Both the position numbers and the translations under genes were made by a program. Shown piece by piece: positions 33,801 through 45,846 of a DNA stretch of 64,000 bases. Each line of letters begins with the position of its first letter. Position 1 is the first letter of the stretch. The notes beneath the pieces were generated by a model. It did no database searches. It saw only the letters and a program-made list of their open reading frames with translations, and was not told the DNA's origin. Source of the stretch: Crotophaga sulcirostris (lineage: Eukaryota > Chordata > Aves > Cuculiformes > Crotophagidae); contig VYZB01000729.1 in assembly GCA_013397455.1 (NCBI GenBank), positions 129,822-193,821 of the forward strand, written 5' to 3'.

Positions 33801-36002
33801 TGTGAACTCATCTTTGAAGCGCTGCAGCGTGGCAGAGGGGCTGGTGCACAGCCTCTGCTCCATCCCAGGCCTTGAGGAGGGCTGGTGGGGGCTTGCAGAG
33901 CTCCATGGGACAGGCTGCCTCACTTTTGGAGACCAAGAAACCCATGGTTGAATCCTACCTCCATTAAATTTAATGACAAAACACCCCTTGACGCTGCTGG
34001 GTCTAGAATCCTGTCCTGTTATTTAGTTCTTTATTGTGCTGCCAACTCTCACATCTGATGGTATTTGCCATTTCTTCTGGAGCCAGGTTCTCCAGTGGTG
34101 CGATGACTCGGGGAGCTCAACTTTCATTTAAAACTGAAAACTGTGTTGCTAACCCTCATTACAGTGGAGTAAACCTGAAAAAACATCAACCCAACTGGCT
34201 CAAAAGCCACAAAGCAAAGGCAGGGAGTAGAAGTAGCATTTTGATAATGCCCTCGGCTCAGCACTTCGCCTGCGTTCCAGCCACTTCCTTCAGGCAGCCC
34301 CTTGCAGGCAGAGGGGTTTGCAGTGATTCTGTGATGTGTTTAGGGTCTGGATGTGGCCAAGTGTTTAAGCACGTGATAAAGTGTTGTGAGCAAGTACTTA
34401 CAGTTAAGCTTGTGTTTAATTCCCACTGAAGTCAGTAATTAAGACTATCAATAATTAAAGCTATGCACATATGGGAGCGGGTTTTTGGGGGTCAGAGCTA
34501 AGCCTGGTTGAGTGTTCCTGGATTTCCCCCAGGCCACAGGACTTGGTGGGGGAGTGGGGTTTGCAGTCCAGGTTCCTGGAAGTTCCTCGGTATCAGGTGT
34601 GTGCTCTGCTCTTTAGTGATGAGGGGATATTGCTGAGCTCCAGCTCCTTCCGAGCAGGATCATTTATGATCTCAGAGCATCCGTGAAAGAGCATTGACAC
34701 CCATGCACAGAACTGGAACCAGGGGTCCTGAGTCCTGCCCAGTTCTCTACTCGCTGCCTCCAAGTGTTGTATATTGTTAATTGCTCACCATCAGTTGCTT
34801 CTCATTTGATCTTAATAAACCAATAAAGAAAATGCATTGAAGAACATATCCAGAGGGGGGGACTGGTCCGTCCCTGGCTCTGATGTCCACTGGAGGACAT
34901 GGTTCCTCCAAGGAGTCCATAGCCAGCTCTTTAGAGACAAAACAGTTTGGGGCTCTTGGTGCAATGTCTCAACACAGATTCCTGCAGGGCTGATTTTGTG
35001 AGGACACTGTGTATTCCCGGCCCTATAAAAGGCCATGGGTTTGGATTTTTTCTCTGCTATGGATTCTTGGATTTCAGTGTTTGGTATCAGGTACCGTGAT
35101 CAGAAAATTCTATTTGTTGGCCCCAGTTCTCCAATTATGTACAGAATCAGCAATCTGATTCCTTAGAATCTGAGCAACCCATCCCACATCAGCACCACGG
35201 GCCATGACGAGAATGCCAGGGCGTTAAAGGATTGCTTGGACACTCCAAAGGCCTTTGCCTTCCAGAAGGTGACAGATGTTGAACAAGGGCAGAGACAATG
35301 AACCCTGTGCAACAGAACTGCGAGGCATCTGTATGGGGAGGTAACAGGAGCCTCTTCCCACCAGGTTAGGGATTCCTCCAGAGCGGCTGCTGGGGCAGCC
35401 TGACGGCTCCGAGGCTGTAAATCCTGCAGATGAATTTGAGTCAGAGAGGGAGCACTGGCACCTCCTGAACATGTTCTACTGCTGAAGGGGGTTATTTAGG
35501 TCTCTGCCACCCACGATGTGTGATGTGAAAAGACATCACCAGGTTCCTGGGGAAACATTAAAGAAATATGGGGGCTGGCTCCTCCATTTACCAATTACAA
35601 TTTAGCTGAGTTGCCTTTGCAGGTAGGTGCAGGCTCCAGAGAGAGGGAGAAGGAGAGCGAACACAGTCCTGGAACAAATCCCTCTTAGCCCAGGGCCTCT
35701 TTGCACATCAGAGGGAGGATGAACCCCTGGGGATGGGGTACGGCCCCTCCAACCAGAGGAGCTCAGGTTTTTGCACAGCAAGTCCACAGCTCGGTCCCCA
35801 AGGGCTCTATGAGCTGTGTATTCCTGCCCAAATTAGGAACTTGATGGGAATGGAGATGTCTGAGGCTGGAAATCAGCACCAGACCCTCCTGTGCAAAGCA
35901 CTGGAGACTGGGAGGGACGGTCCCAGACCTAGAGAGTTTGAACAGAGACACCAGGATGGACCTGGGATGTAGGAACACTGCTCTCTCTATTACTGATATG
36001 CA

Positions 36003-36075
36003 AACAAAGCTCAAAGAAGGCAAATTAATTTGCAGAGGGCTACGCAGGAAGGCAGTGGCAGCCAGGAAGCACACT
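36003..36075 (+). repeat. CORE-SINE/MIR-like relic
   Basis: The order caaagctcaaagaaggcaaa, then gagggctacgcaggaaggc, agtggcagccagg follows the MIR pattern of gaaac..gaggc..aggt..tgcc..ggtcacacagc..agtggcagagcc. Strongly eroded. Confidence 0.45.
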
Positions 36076-36587
36076 CACCTGCTGAGCCCCATTCCAGCAC
36101 CCAGCTGTTCCCCTCTCAAACGTGTGGCCTTCCCTGCATCGGGACCATCCTTGTTTGTGCCACAGCAGGAGAGACTCAGGTTGTGCTGGGAGTTGAGGGC
36201 AGGAACCCCTGGCCCGAGGGAACAGTGGCAGGGATACAAATCCACAGGGGATCCAAGGTTCTGCCTTGCCACGGGGTGAGGGCTGGGATCAGGGAGCAGC
36301 AGAGTCCCTGGCAAGGGGAGCGCTGGGCTTTGCTCTCTGCCGCCCGTGGGCAGAGGGAAGGAGCAGCCCTGGGCTGCGCAGGGAGCCAGGGCCAACCCTC
36401 CCTGCTGGAGGGGAGATCTTTTATCAATGTGAGGAAGGAAAAAAGGAGGATTAATGAGTGTGAAGGGTGGGGATAGAGTCCAGGGCCTGAAGATTCCCAG
36501 GCAATAATGGCTCAGGTGTGTCTGTATATATTTATACAAGTATCTGGGAACTGCTCTGAAGGTTGAATGAAGGTTCAGTGCTTTCCA

Positions 36588-36710
36588 GAGGGATGACCCT
36601 GTGGTTAAAGTGTTGGACTCGAAACCTACTTTCCTTCCATGGTTCTCAGCACGGCTTTAGAGTTGTCAAGCTTTTGCCTGCCTCGGTTTCACAAACTTCT
36701 GTTTATGCAC
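36588..36710 (+). repeat. MIR-like SINE relic with tRNA-type head
   Basis: gtggttaaagtgttggactc at 36601-36620 resembles the A-box head of MIR (tagtggttaagagc..ggactc). It is followed by a degraded B-box region and the MIR body phrase gttgtcaagcttttgcctgc then ctcggtttcacaaac. It is the only relic here in which the tRNA-like head is visible. Confidence 0.6.
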
Positions 36711-39327
36711 TGCATCCCTTTTTGCTGGGCATTCCCTAGAGGAAGGGACTGCACCTTCCCTTGCATCCCCAGTGCCGTGTGTGGCAGGGCCCCATCAGGT
36801 CACTCAAATCCTGTTGTAACCCCACAGGTAGGGGTACGTCCTGGGAGATGTCCTGGGAAATGTCCCTGGAAGAAAAAGGTTAAAGGCCTGTGGAAATGGA
36901 CTTCAGGCTTCCAAGGTTACGAACTGAATGAAAGTTTCTGTAGCTGGAAACTCTGGTGGAGGTGGGCAAAGAATGAATTTTTCTAAAATCTGTTCTGTTT
37001 TGGTTAAGTTTTGCTTTGCAAGTTTTTCACATGGAGAAAATTATTTTTTCTGCCAGTTCTAGATTCTGTATTTCAGGAGCTCTGGGCACCAAAGGAGGCA
37101 GGGAGCAGAGGCTCAGCCTTGCTTTAGTCATCTGGATGGTGGAAAGGCTCCAGTGATGTTTCACTTGCTCAGTCTGACTGTACGGTGACACAAGAGACTG
37201 GGGTCCAGTGGGGTCCCAGCTGTGCCCAGTGGTGGCAGGAGGTGGCTCCCAGAGGAAGGCAGCTGCCTGCTCCCGACGGGCAGATGAAAGGGGCAGGCAG
37301 AGACAGCGCTCTGACAGCTTGATGGAGGGAAGCGTTATTTCAGCAAATCTTGAAAGCTTTGATAATCCCCATCTCCACCCATTTCGTCCCAATCTCTTTG
37401 AGTCTTCACTGGATGCCAAAGGTAGATTTCTGAACAGACAGGTGTTCCTGAGAAGCGATGTCCCCTGGCTTTCCTCTGCCTTTCCATCACCTACCCACCC
37501 ATGGCAGAGCCATGACTCTGAGCTGACCATTTTGCATGACAAGATCTCCCTGCACTGGCCTTCCTTTCTGCAGTCACCCCCTCCTTGGCGTCACACAAGG
37601 CTGCCAGGAGTTGAGTTCAGTCTCCATACCCATCCAGCCCCCGGCGTGACCATGGAGCCTGCCAGCGATGGGGTTTTTACAGCTCCCATAAGCATAAAGC
37701 AATGGCTATCAAGGCAGGGACAGCGCTGGTGTCCTGTTGTCCTGGCTTGCATTCAAACCAGGGAAGAGAAGAAACATCTTCAGGCTCATTCCCATTCCCT
37801 TTACCCATCTGGTCCTACATTGCTGGAGCCTTCCCTGCCTTAGGAGGCGGCCCACATCGGCTCTTTGTGGTATCTTCCCTTCTGCCAGGCTTCGTCTCCG
37901 CTTTCATCCTCAGTGCCGTGCCCGCCCCCTCATCCCCTTTGATTCTGGGACCTGTTGAGAAGCCTGGTTTAGGGAATGTCTTGTCAAGTCCACCTCCCCC
38001 TCCTCCTCCCCAAGGGCCTTCTGCATTGTCTCACTGTGGTGCAGACTGAGCTGGAGATCAAAGCCCAACCGACTTTTTTTAGCTCTGGGAGGAATGCTCG
38101 ATGCCTCCTGCGCCGGGAGCTGTCGCCAGCCCCACGGAGGGCTCCTCTCCTCTCCGTAACTCGAGCCTCCCATCCCTGGAGGCGGCTCCGCACTGACAGG
38201 TGACAGAGCGCTCTGAGCAGGCAGGTCCTTCCCAACAAGTCTGACTTTGCACTGAGAGCTCTCCCTCAAGGATTTGAAGATGTCTGCGGTTAAGATGGGA
38301 TGTACCTCACAATGTTCGGCTCTGAAAGAACTTACCTGGATGGAATTAACCCTTTCCAGAGCTTAGTCTTCCTTCTCTGCTCCAAGTTAGTGTGATGTGT
38401 GGCCTTTCAGTGGTTTAATTGTGAATGGTTTTTTTCCACACTTGCTCATCACAGAACTCCCATCAGCCCTGTCTTCCTGTTTCTAAGACTGCTGTGACAT
38501 CATGGAACCACTCGTCGACGAGTCGGTGATGGGCAGGTTTGCTGGGGTGACAGCAGCACGCAGGCTCCATCAGCAGACACTGCAGCTGAGATTGTGCTCA
38601 CTGGATGCATAAACCACCACCACTTGAGCTGCAAAGTGGCTCCAGTGTTTCCCACAGTGGCAGAAGACTGAGTCACCTCTTGGAAAAGTTCATGACGCGT
38701 TTAGACCTTGCAGGTTACATCAAACCGATATCTTTGGCTTCACGGAGCGCTGAGCCTGGGAGGGGATGTGTTGAGTACACAACTGATGCCTTCTCTGAGG
38801 CAGATTCAGACTCACAGCTTCTACATGTGAATTTTTCCCAGCACTGTTCTGGGCAGGGACTGCTGGCATCCACATGATAAGCAAAGATGGGATTCCTAAA
38901 ACCCTGGAGCCTCGGGCAGGTTTTCTGTGCCTCTGTTCCTGGCAGGCAATGCCATGAGCTGCCAATAAACCTCTGATAAAGACTTTGCTCGAAGGGATTG
39001 TTCATTGAGTGAATGAAAAGAAGGAAGTGATGTTTATGTGTGTCGTTAGGGCATTTTTCTTGGATTGCTGAGATCAAATCATTCCTCTGGCACATTCCCT
39101 TCGATACAGCAGGCATCTCTCCCCCTGACCCCTTTGTTCCCCTCCTCCCTTTGGACTGGGCAGCTCTTTGGCCAAGGGCAAGTATGGAGTCCAGTGCAAG
39201 GGGCACCCCACCACCACTGCTGAGACAAGGAATAGACCTTTGCACTAGGACAGTTTGCACTCTCCATCCAAAGGACTCACTGAACCTTCAAGATGCCCTA
39301 ACCAGACACGGCAGAGCCTTGGTCTGA
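36711..39327. other. Intergenic, no supported gene
   Basis: No supported gene. A perfect 14-bp palindrome lies at 38510-38523, and a donor-like minus-strand ccag/gtaagt lies at 38340-38330 without an attached exon. Confidence 0.45.
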
Positions 39328-39446
39328 TTTCTTCAGTGGGGAAACTGAGGCACAGAACATCACTCCGGGGTCATATGCTGATTCTGTGGCTGAGCAGGGA
39401 ACGCAAACAAGGTCTCTTGCCTGCTGGGCCTGTGCTTTAGCCACAA
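39328..39446 (+). repeat. MIR-like SINE relic
   Basis: tggggaaactgaggcacaga, then gattctgtggctgagcaggg, aacgc..ggtctc and tgggcctgtgctttagccac follow the order of a MIR 3' half, including the final ctctaaccac-like phrase. Confidence 0.7.
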
Positions 39447-42400
39447 TCCATCTCCCTGCCCGAGGCCCTTTCTGTGTTCAAAGTCTTCCACAAACAATTG
39501 AGGTCTTTGAACTCCTCCTCATCCTGGTTAGGTTGAAAGTGGAGGCAGGGAAGGAAACACCTTCCTAAACTTAGCCCCCAGCCAGCCAATACTTTTGGGA
39601 ACTGTGTTTGATTAGGCCTGGGGAGCAGGAATTTGGTCTGAGGTTTGTTAAAACATCTTTTCCTCTCTGGTTAGAATGCTGCTTCTTATGAATAGAGAGG
39701 ATTAGGTGCTGTCTTCTCCAAAGCAGAGCTCGCTCACTGCTCAGGCAGAGTTATTTATCCTTGCTCCATCACAGCCCCTCCAGGTCTCCGCCAAACCAAT
39801 GTTTCCCCTGGCCTCAGTCCCTGGTGTTTCTCCATTAGATACAGCAAGGAGGGAGGAAAGCAGGGCCCGTGCTACCTCTGGAGCTGCTGTTGACTCCAAG
39901 CAGTGGCCCAGGCTCCCGAGAGCTGGACAGAGAGGATGGGCCCTAGAAGACCGCCAAGCCTGCCCCGAGGGTGCTCACTGCTCAGCCTGACTCCTGCAAC
40001 AAGACAGACAGGTCTGAAAAAAGATGTTTTTTCATGGAAAATGTGAATCTCAAGAGAAAGAGTGGGGCAGGACAACCCCCGAGCTGAAAAGAGGGGGGTG
40101 CTCGCTTCGCCTGCCGCGCCTCTAACCAAGCCTCTCCATGCACTTCCCAATGCCCCATCTTTCCACCCTCCTGCCAGAGCCGAGAGGGAAAGGACTGAAG
40201 CTCAGTGGGAAGGGCTGATCCCGTGGTATTTCCTGCTTGCACTGGAAGGCAGCCACGCGTGAGTCCGTGCATGAGACCCACAGCCCAGGAAAACACACAA
40301 CTCGGACAGTTCAGTTGGAGAGCGGTGTCGCTCCTTCACGCTCCGGAGGCAGGCGAGGTGCCAGCCCCACACGCCCGTGTCTAAAGCACTTTGAGATCAC
40401 CCTGAAGACCCAGGACTGAAGGCAATTACAGAGCAAGCAAAAGTTACCCTGATTTCTTGGTGTTACCACATGGACTCGGTGCAAGGCTCTCAGGTGAAGA
40501 GTGCGGTTGTTTACTGAAGCTGTGATATTACACACTGCCTCTCCCAATCCAGCGGGATCTTCCCTAGGCCTTGGGGTCTTTATCCAGGGCCTGGCTCCTG
40601 CATGGCCCAGGCACCAAATGTCTGGATATGGGGAAAAAGGGAAATACTAAAAATTTGCCTACAAATGCAGAGACTGTGCAAGCTTCCCGTCGTCTTTGAG
40701 TGATGCGGAGAGCTCCAGAGAGTGATTGTGAGCAGGAATGCAGGGAAAGCGGCAGAAGGGGTGTCAGAGGAGAGGGGCTGGGTTCTCTGCACATGGGGAA
40801 GGTGAGCTTGTAGCGACCGAGCCATTGAACACGTCACAGAAGCCATGTGGCTCTTTGGCTTCTCCCGTGCTGCGATGTCTGACCATGAGAACGGCAGCAG
40901 CAGCCTCAGAGCAGGGCTGACCCGGTGGGACTGGGGGTTCCCACCTCTCCCTGAACACCCTGGGATCTCCGATCACCGTGTCCTGTGCAGGGGATTGGGC
41001 GGGTGCCTGTGCACACACACATGTGCCTGTGTGACTTCACCTTCAAAGTGATGAGAAAAATACAAGTCTGATTCTGACAGGCCGGCACTGCCCCCGCTTC
41101 GTGGTTGGAGACACGTGTGCGCTTCAAGTGCTTCGGGAAACCTCAGCAATGGGTGATCTGAGCAAAAGGAAACCGGGGAAAATAAGGTCGATCTGGCTTT
41201 GCAGTAATTCCTGATTAATTGCAAAGTATGAAACGGTTGCTTTTTGCAAATAGTTTTTCCGTCACAACCCAAACTTTAACTGAAATCTGTCAGCATTACT
41301 TCATAAGTTGCGTTCCCACTCCCCACGCCACATTCTGAGCTGAAAACCAGATTTTGAGGTTTTCTGCTTCATCTTCTTAGCAGATGGAAATGTGCATGAC
41401 TTCACCAAGATGAATCTGGCTGTTGTTGGGTGTCAGCAGCTGGAGTTCCACTCCCGTGTTTTTAAATAATAATAACAATTGTGATGCTCTAAATCTGCCC
41501 TCAGGCCCCTGAGCAGAATTTATCTTTTCATCTGTGTTTACACAGCAGTTGGAACAACGGGATCTATATTCTGATAAGGGGTTTGGGTCACTGCAATAAT
41601 GCTTATAGGTAACATGAGATGATTGAGAAGAAAAAGGGGAGCTTGTAGGAAATGGAATGCCTTCTCTTTTTAAGAATTTCAAAGTCTGTAATATAATGAG
41701 AAAATCAGTTTTTAGTTTTGAAAATTGCAGCTGGCTCTTGCAAAAACGGTTTGCTCTGCCTGATCAGGCTCCCAGCCCTGGGCTGCATTTGCTGCAGTGC
41801 AGCTTTTGGCTTTGTTGTAGGTTTTCTGGCTGGCTTGGATAGGACATATCCCTACCCAAGGCCTTAACACCTCCCAGTCCCCTTCCCACCATCTATGAGT
41901 TCAGGATGCTGGTTCTTCCCTGCCTCGCAGGCAATCCAGTCACTGCTGGCACAGCTTGCCGGTCTGTAGGCGCCGTAAACCTGGATCACAGCAGCTGATC
42001 CTGGCTGTCGCTATTTACCCCACAAGTACCCCTGGCAGCCCTCTCCTGTGGAGCACTGCAGTGTTCCCACCAATGGAACAGCCTTCCCCATCCAACCGGT
42101 CTGATCGCACTCTTGGGGTCCAAGGAAAGACTTCCCTTCCCTCCCCAGCGCCGAGTTCGCCATCACCGCAAGATGTCTCTGTTCGGCTGCACCAAGGCAG
42201 AGCCCAGCATTTTTGCAGCAGGATGGGTGGGGGGAACCAGCCAGAGGAGGGAGATCTTGTTTGGCTTACAGGGAATTAGGGTAGAAAATCTCAGCAACTT
42301 CCCAAAGATCTCTGACTTGATCTCGCTGGCGTCCCCTTTCATGTGCCGAGCTAAGCTCCTCGGTGGGCCGCGCCCGCCTCCAGGGAGCCCTGCATCCCAC

Positions 42401-43680
42401 TGGCACCGCCGCCGGAGCCTCCCAGAGACTGAGGGGTCCTTCAGAAAGACTTCATTGAAGCCCTTGAGCAAGCAGCCCTGCTTGGGGATCACAAGGCTCT
42501 GGATGCCTTTGCATCTCCCCACATGTCTGAGAGACTTCATGGGATCCTGCCTGGTCTGAAACCATTCCTCAGCAAAGTCCTTAGGGGTCCCCAAGTCCCC
42601 AGGAGCGTGTGGTGCCATGGCTGCGGGAGACCCTGGGAGCCCACGGGCAGCAGCTGTGTGGTCGCAGCAGCAAGAGTCAGGGAGGGCCGTTCCTGGGCAC
42701 GAGCTGCTCCCATGAACACTACAAGGACAAAAAGCCAGGAGGGTGGAAGTTTTTGGTCACCTCCTTTGCTTTCAGGAGGGACCCTGGCAGCACCTGCCCC
42801 TGCTGCCCTTACCCCACAGCCCTAGGGCAGCACCTGCCCTGCTCTCGTTCGTCAGCGCCGCTCGGTGCGCTCAGACCGTGAACCCCAGGGAGAGGGGCTG
42901 GCTGGGTTAAGCAGCCCATGGGGCACGATGCCATGTGGCTGTGTCATTCCTGCCTCATCCGTGTGCGTGGGAGGGTGGCAGAAGGAGGAGGCGTGCAGCT
43001 GACGCGGACGCGGGGGTTTTGCAGCCCAGCTCGGACCCGGCTAATTGGGTCCTCAGGGAAAACGAAGAGCACGGCGTTATTTGGCAGAAGGCAGGCGGTC
43101 AGCTCTGCAGGTGCCACCTCCACTGTGAGTGAGGAGCCTGCTTTAACTTCTTGCATCTGAAGGGTTTCCGTGGAGTATCCTTCTGCTTATTCCCAAATGG
43201 AGCAGGGAGGTGCAGAGATGCCTGAGCCACAGTAGAGCAGCCACCCCCCAGTCTCAGCAGCTCCTGGACAGGAGATGGTGCTGCCACCCTTTGCAGCCAT
43301 GAAGTTCACTGTTCTGGAGTCCAGTGGCTTCCATACCTGTCTCTTCTGCCTCCTTAGAGATATTAGCAAAAGCCTTGGGAATGTGCAGTCTCCACCGCTG
43401 CCTTCCATGGCCCAGATCCATCTCAGTGCTGGGAATGAGTGATGCCTGGAAATGGGAAGAATGACTTTGGCTTTGCCGATCCTCTCACAGCAACCAGAAG
43501 GACCAAGTCCATCTTAATTACATGCCCACTTGTGATGTGAACATCAAAGAACTTGGCTGGAGTGCAGCTGTGGCTTGGGGATGGAATGTGGCCAGGACAA
43601 GGTCCCTCACATCCATCTCAGCTGCAACACAGCATCACTCACTGCCAGGCTTCAAAATGGCTCTGAGAAGCCAAAGAACT
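39447..43680. other. Intergenic, no supported gene
   Basis: No supported gene. A phrase at 40384-40397 (aagcactttgagat) resembles the 3' tail of an old amniote SINE/LINE family. A CpG-rich patch lies near 42850-43040. Confidence 0.4.
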
Positions 43681-43684
43681 GCAG

Positions 43685-43830
43685 AGGGTGAGGTGACGCA
43701 CTCAGGGACAGCACAAGTGGCAGTGGCAAAGCTGAAACCTACACTGGTTACTGTGCTGGAACCACTGGGCAGCACTGTCACAATGTTTATTCCCTACTCG
43801 GGGCCTCAGTTTCCCCACCTGGAAGTCGTT
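43685..43830 (+). repeat. MIR-like SINE relic(s)
   Basis: gaggtgacgcactcagggac, then agcacaagtggcagtggcaa, agctgaaacc follow the MIR body on the + strand. Immediately after, cctcagtttccccacctgg (43805-43823) is the MIR phrase in the opposite orientation, so two relics may abut. Confidence 0.5.
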
Positions 43831-44654
43831 CCAGCCTCCACATGTAAAGGAGGGTAAGGTGGATGCAAAGCTCAGGCCCACGGGTGCTAAGGGTGGTTGT
43901 TACAGAGAGTGTGGCCTGTGCATGATCCTGCTGTGCCTGTTTGCCACTGTAGGATCAGATCTTGCTGGCAGTGGTGCCAGCAGAGGGGAAGTGCCAATGC
44001 TGGCACCTCCGGGGGCCCGTTGGAGGGAGCCCCTTTGGGAAACAAACCTCCCAGACTCCGAGACGAGATAAGGGGATCCGGGCAGAGGGTGCAGCTCAGG
44101 CTGCGTCTGGAGAGATGTTTTCGTTCCTGCTTGGTGGAGCACACGTGGTAGGGAGAACCTCAATAGGTGGCCCTGCCCGGGCGGAGAGTGTTGCTGGAGC
44201 CAGCGCGAGGTGCTGAGAGCTCCCAGGCAAGGGAGCAGGGCAGCCTGAGCAAACAGCTCCTTGGGGAGAGGAGCCAGGGAAGATTCTCTGATCGCTGCAT
44301 ATTAAAGCCGTGCGGTGCCGAAACCCTTATTAGCACACACGGCCCTAATTGTGGTGTTTGCATGTGCTGTTCTGTACTTGCCTTTCTAACAACGAGGGAA
44401 CTGACAGGAAAGGCAATAGGGATGCCCACGGCAGTCTAGGTTTGGATCAGCTGCAAAGATTCAGGTTTCTGATAAGGTGAAGCCGTGGTGATTTATACCC
44501 CCTCTACTTCCTTCCTCGTGGGGATGAAGACATCCCGGAGGAGTCCTCTTCTTCCCAGGACATTCTTGGGTGATCTCACCTTGCTCTGCCTCTGCCTGTG
44601 CTGGCACCAGCAGAACCAATGCTTGTGCTTTGCCCGTGAGCCCAGCTTCATGGT

Positions 44655-44710
44655 GGTGGGGAAACTGAGGCGCAAAGAAGTGAGTGATGGGCACGAGAGT
44701 TACTCAGGTT
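44655..44710 (+). repeat. MIR-like SINE fragment
   Basis: tggtggggaaactgaggcgc then aaagaagtgagtgatgggca is a short MIR-body match. It lies inside the 123-residue frame 44485-44856, which argues that this frame is not a gene. Confidence 0.5.
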
Positions 44711-45417
44711 ACATCAGAGACCTGATCCAGTGTGGGCTGAGCTCATGCGAAGACTTTCTCAGCGACTTCAGCAGGCTGTGGACGGGGTGCTTGGACAGAG
44801 AGGAGTCCGGCCGTTCCCATCTCTTCTGGAACAGAGGAGACAAAGAACCCCTTTAGCTCGTGGCATCTGTTAAACATAAGGAAGTCGCGACAGATTTGGC
44901 CACTTGTTAATTGAACTCAAGGCAGTGGAGAATAGGCTGGAGGTGGAAAACCTCTGTGACCCCAGGCGCTTCCCCGCGTCATTCTGGACTGCTCCTCAAG
45001 GTGGGGGTGATGGGGATAAGAATATTCCCTTTGTCTGGGAAGGCTGGCAGGGCTGGGCTCTCTCCGCGAGCGTGTCGGAGCAGTGCTCGGCGCACTGGGG
45101 CTTGGAGCGGGGTGAGGGCCCCGGGCGCTCTCCTCATAGAAATAATAATGAAGCATGGCTGGAGATAAAGTTTAACCCAGCATGAAAACAATGCACGGGG
45201 TTCATTAGGAGGCACTGGAGCCCCAGAGAAGATGAGATTTAGTGTGATCTTCCTGGTTTCTGACTCATCTTAAAATCCAGTGGGCTTCTTAAGCTTCAAA
45301 AATACTGAGACCTCTCCTTCACTCCAAACCTGAATGTCTTTCCTGGGAACATCATCCTAGCGTTGCCTCCCCATCTTGGTTAAATTCCCTCTGAGTGTTG
45401 CTCTGTCTCTTCTGCAG

Positions 45418-45846
45418 ATGCATGGGGAGAATCCGTCACAGAAGAAACCTCAGTCAAGAGACAGGCATGACCAAATCCTGCTATCAGACCTCAGAAAAAC
45501 TCCTGTGCCATGTGTTTCCCTGTGGACTTTCATCAGCAAACTCAGCTTGTAATTTATTCTGCAACTAAATCCAGAGCCAGGGCAGAGAGTGTCTCGTGTA
45601 GACACAATGACTTTCTACTCCAAGAAGGAAGAAGCTCCTTGGAAGACTGACTCCTGCATCCTGCTGAGAAGAGGGTTTTAAAAGTTGGGGACTTCCCCTG
45701 TGATGCCCAGGGCAAAGCCCCTGTGCCTGCAGAGCATCCTGCTCCTTCCAGCAGCCAGGGCAGCTGCTCCGAGTCCCATTGAGGTGCTGTGAGGAACGTC
45801 CTGATCTCTGCAACAGGCAGAGCTGCTCTGTCAGAGAATGAATAAA
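45418..45846 (+). other. Exon-like segment of unknown nature
   Basis: A strong acceptor (gctctgtctcttctgcag, ending 45417) is followed at once by an ATG and a 44-codon open frame ending TAA at 45550-45552, then AATAAA at 45841-45846. The arrangement resembles a terminal exon. The predicted peptide has no family I recognise and no upstream exon was found, so chance is quite possible. Confidence 0.2.

Larger units (their letters stand above)
28743..36580. other. Intergenic, no supported gene
   Basis: Long non-coding stretch. It contains a GT microsatellite (30851-30878), a CpG-dense patch at about 31900-32040 and probable old SINE pieces near 34700-34760 and 36000-36075. Many mid-length frames occur on both strands but none has recognisable protein features. 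Confidence 0.45.

Noticed and set aside
38455..38480. Minus-strand K-T-G-L-M-G reading, considered as TAC4
   Set aside because: No F-x before G-L-M and no G-K-R after it; no surrounding precursor features.
44485..44856. 123-codon + strand frame
   Set aside because: It includes a MIR-like repeat fragment and has no recognisable family.
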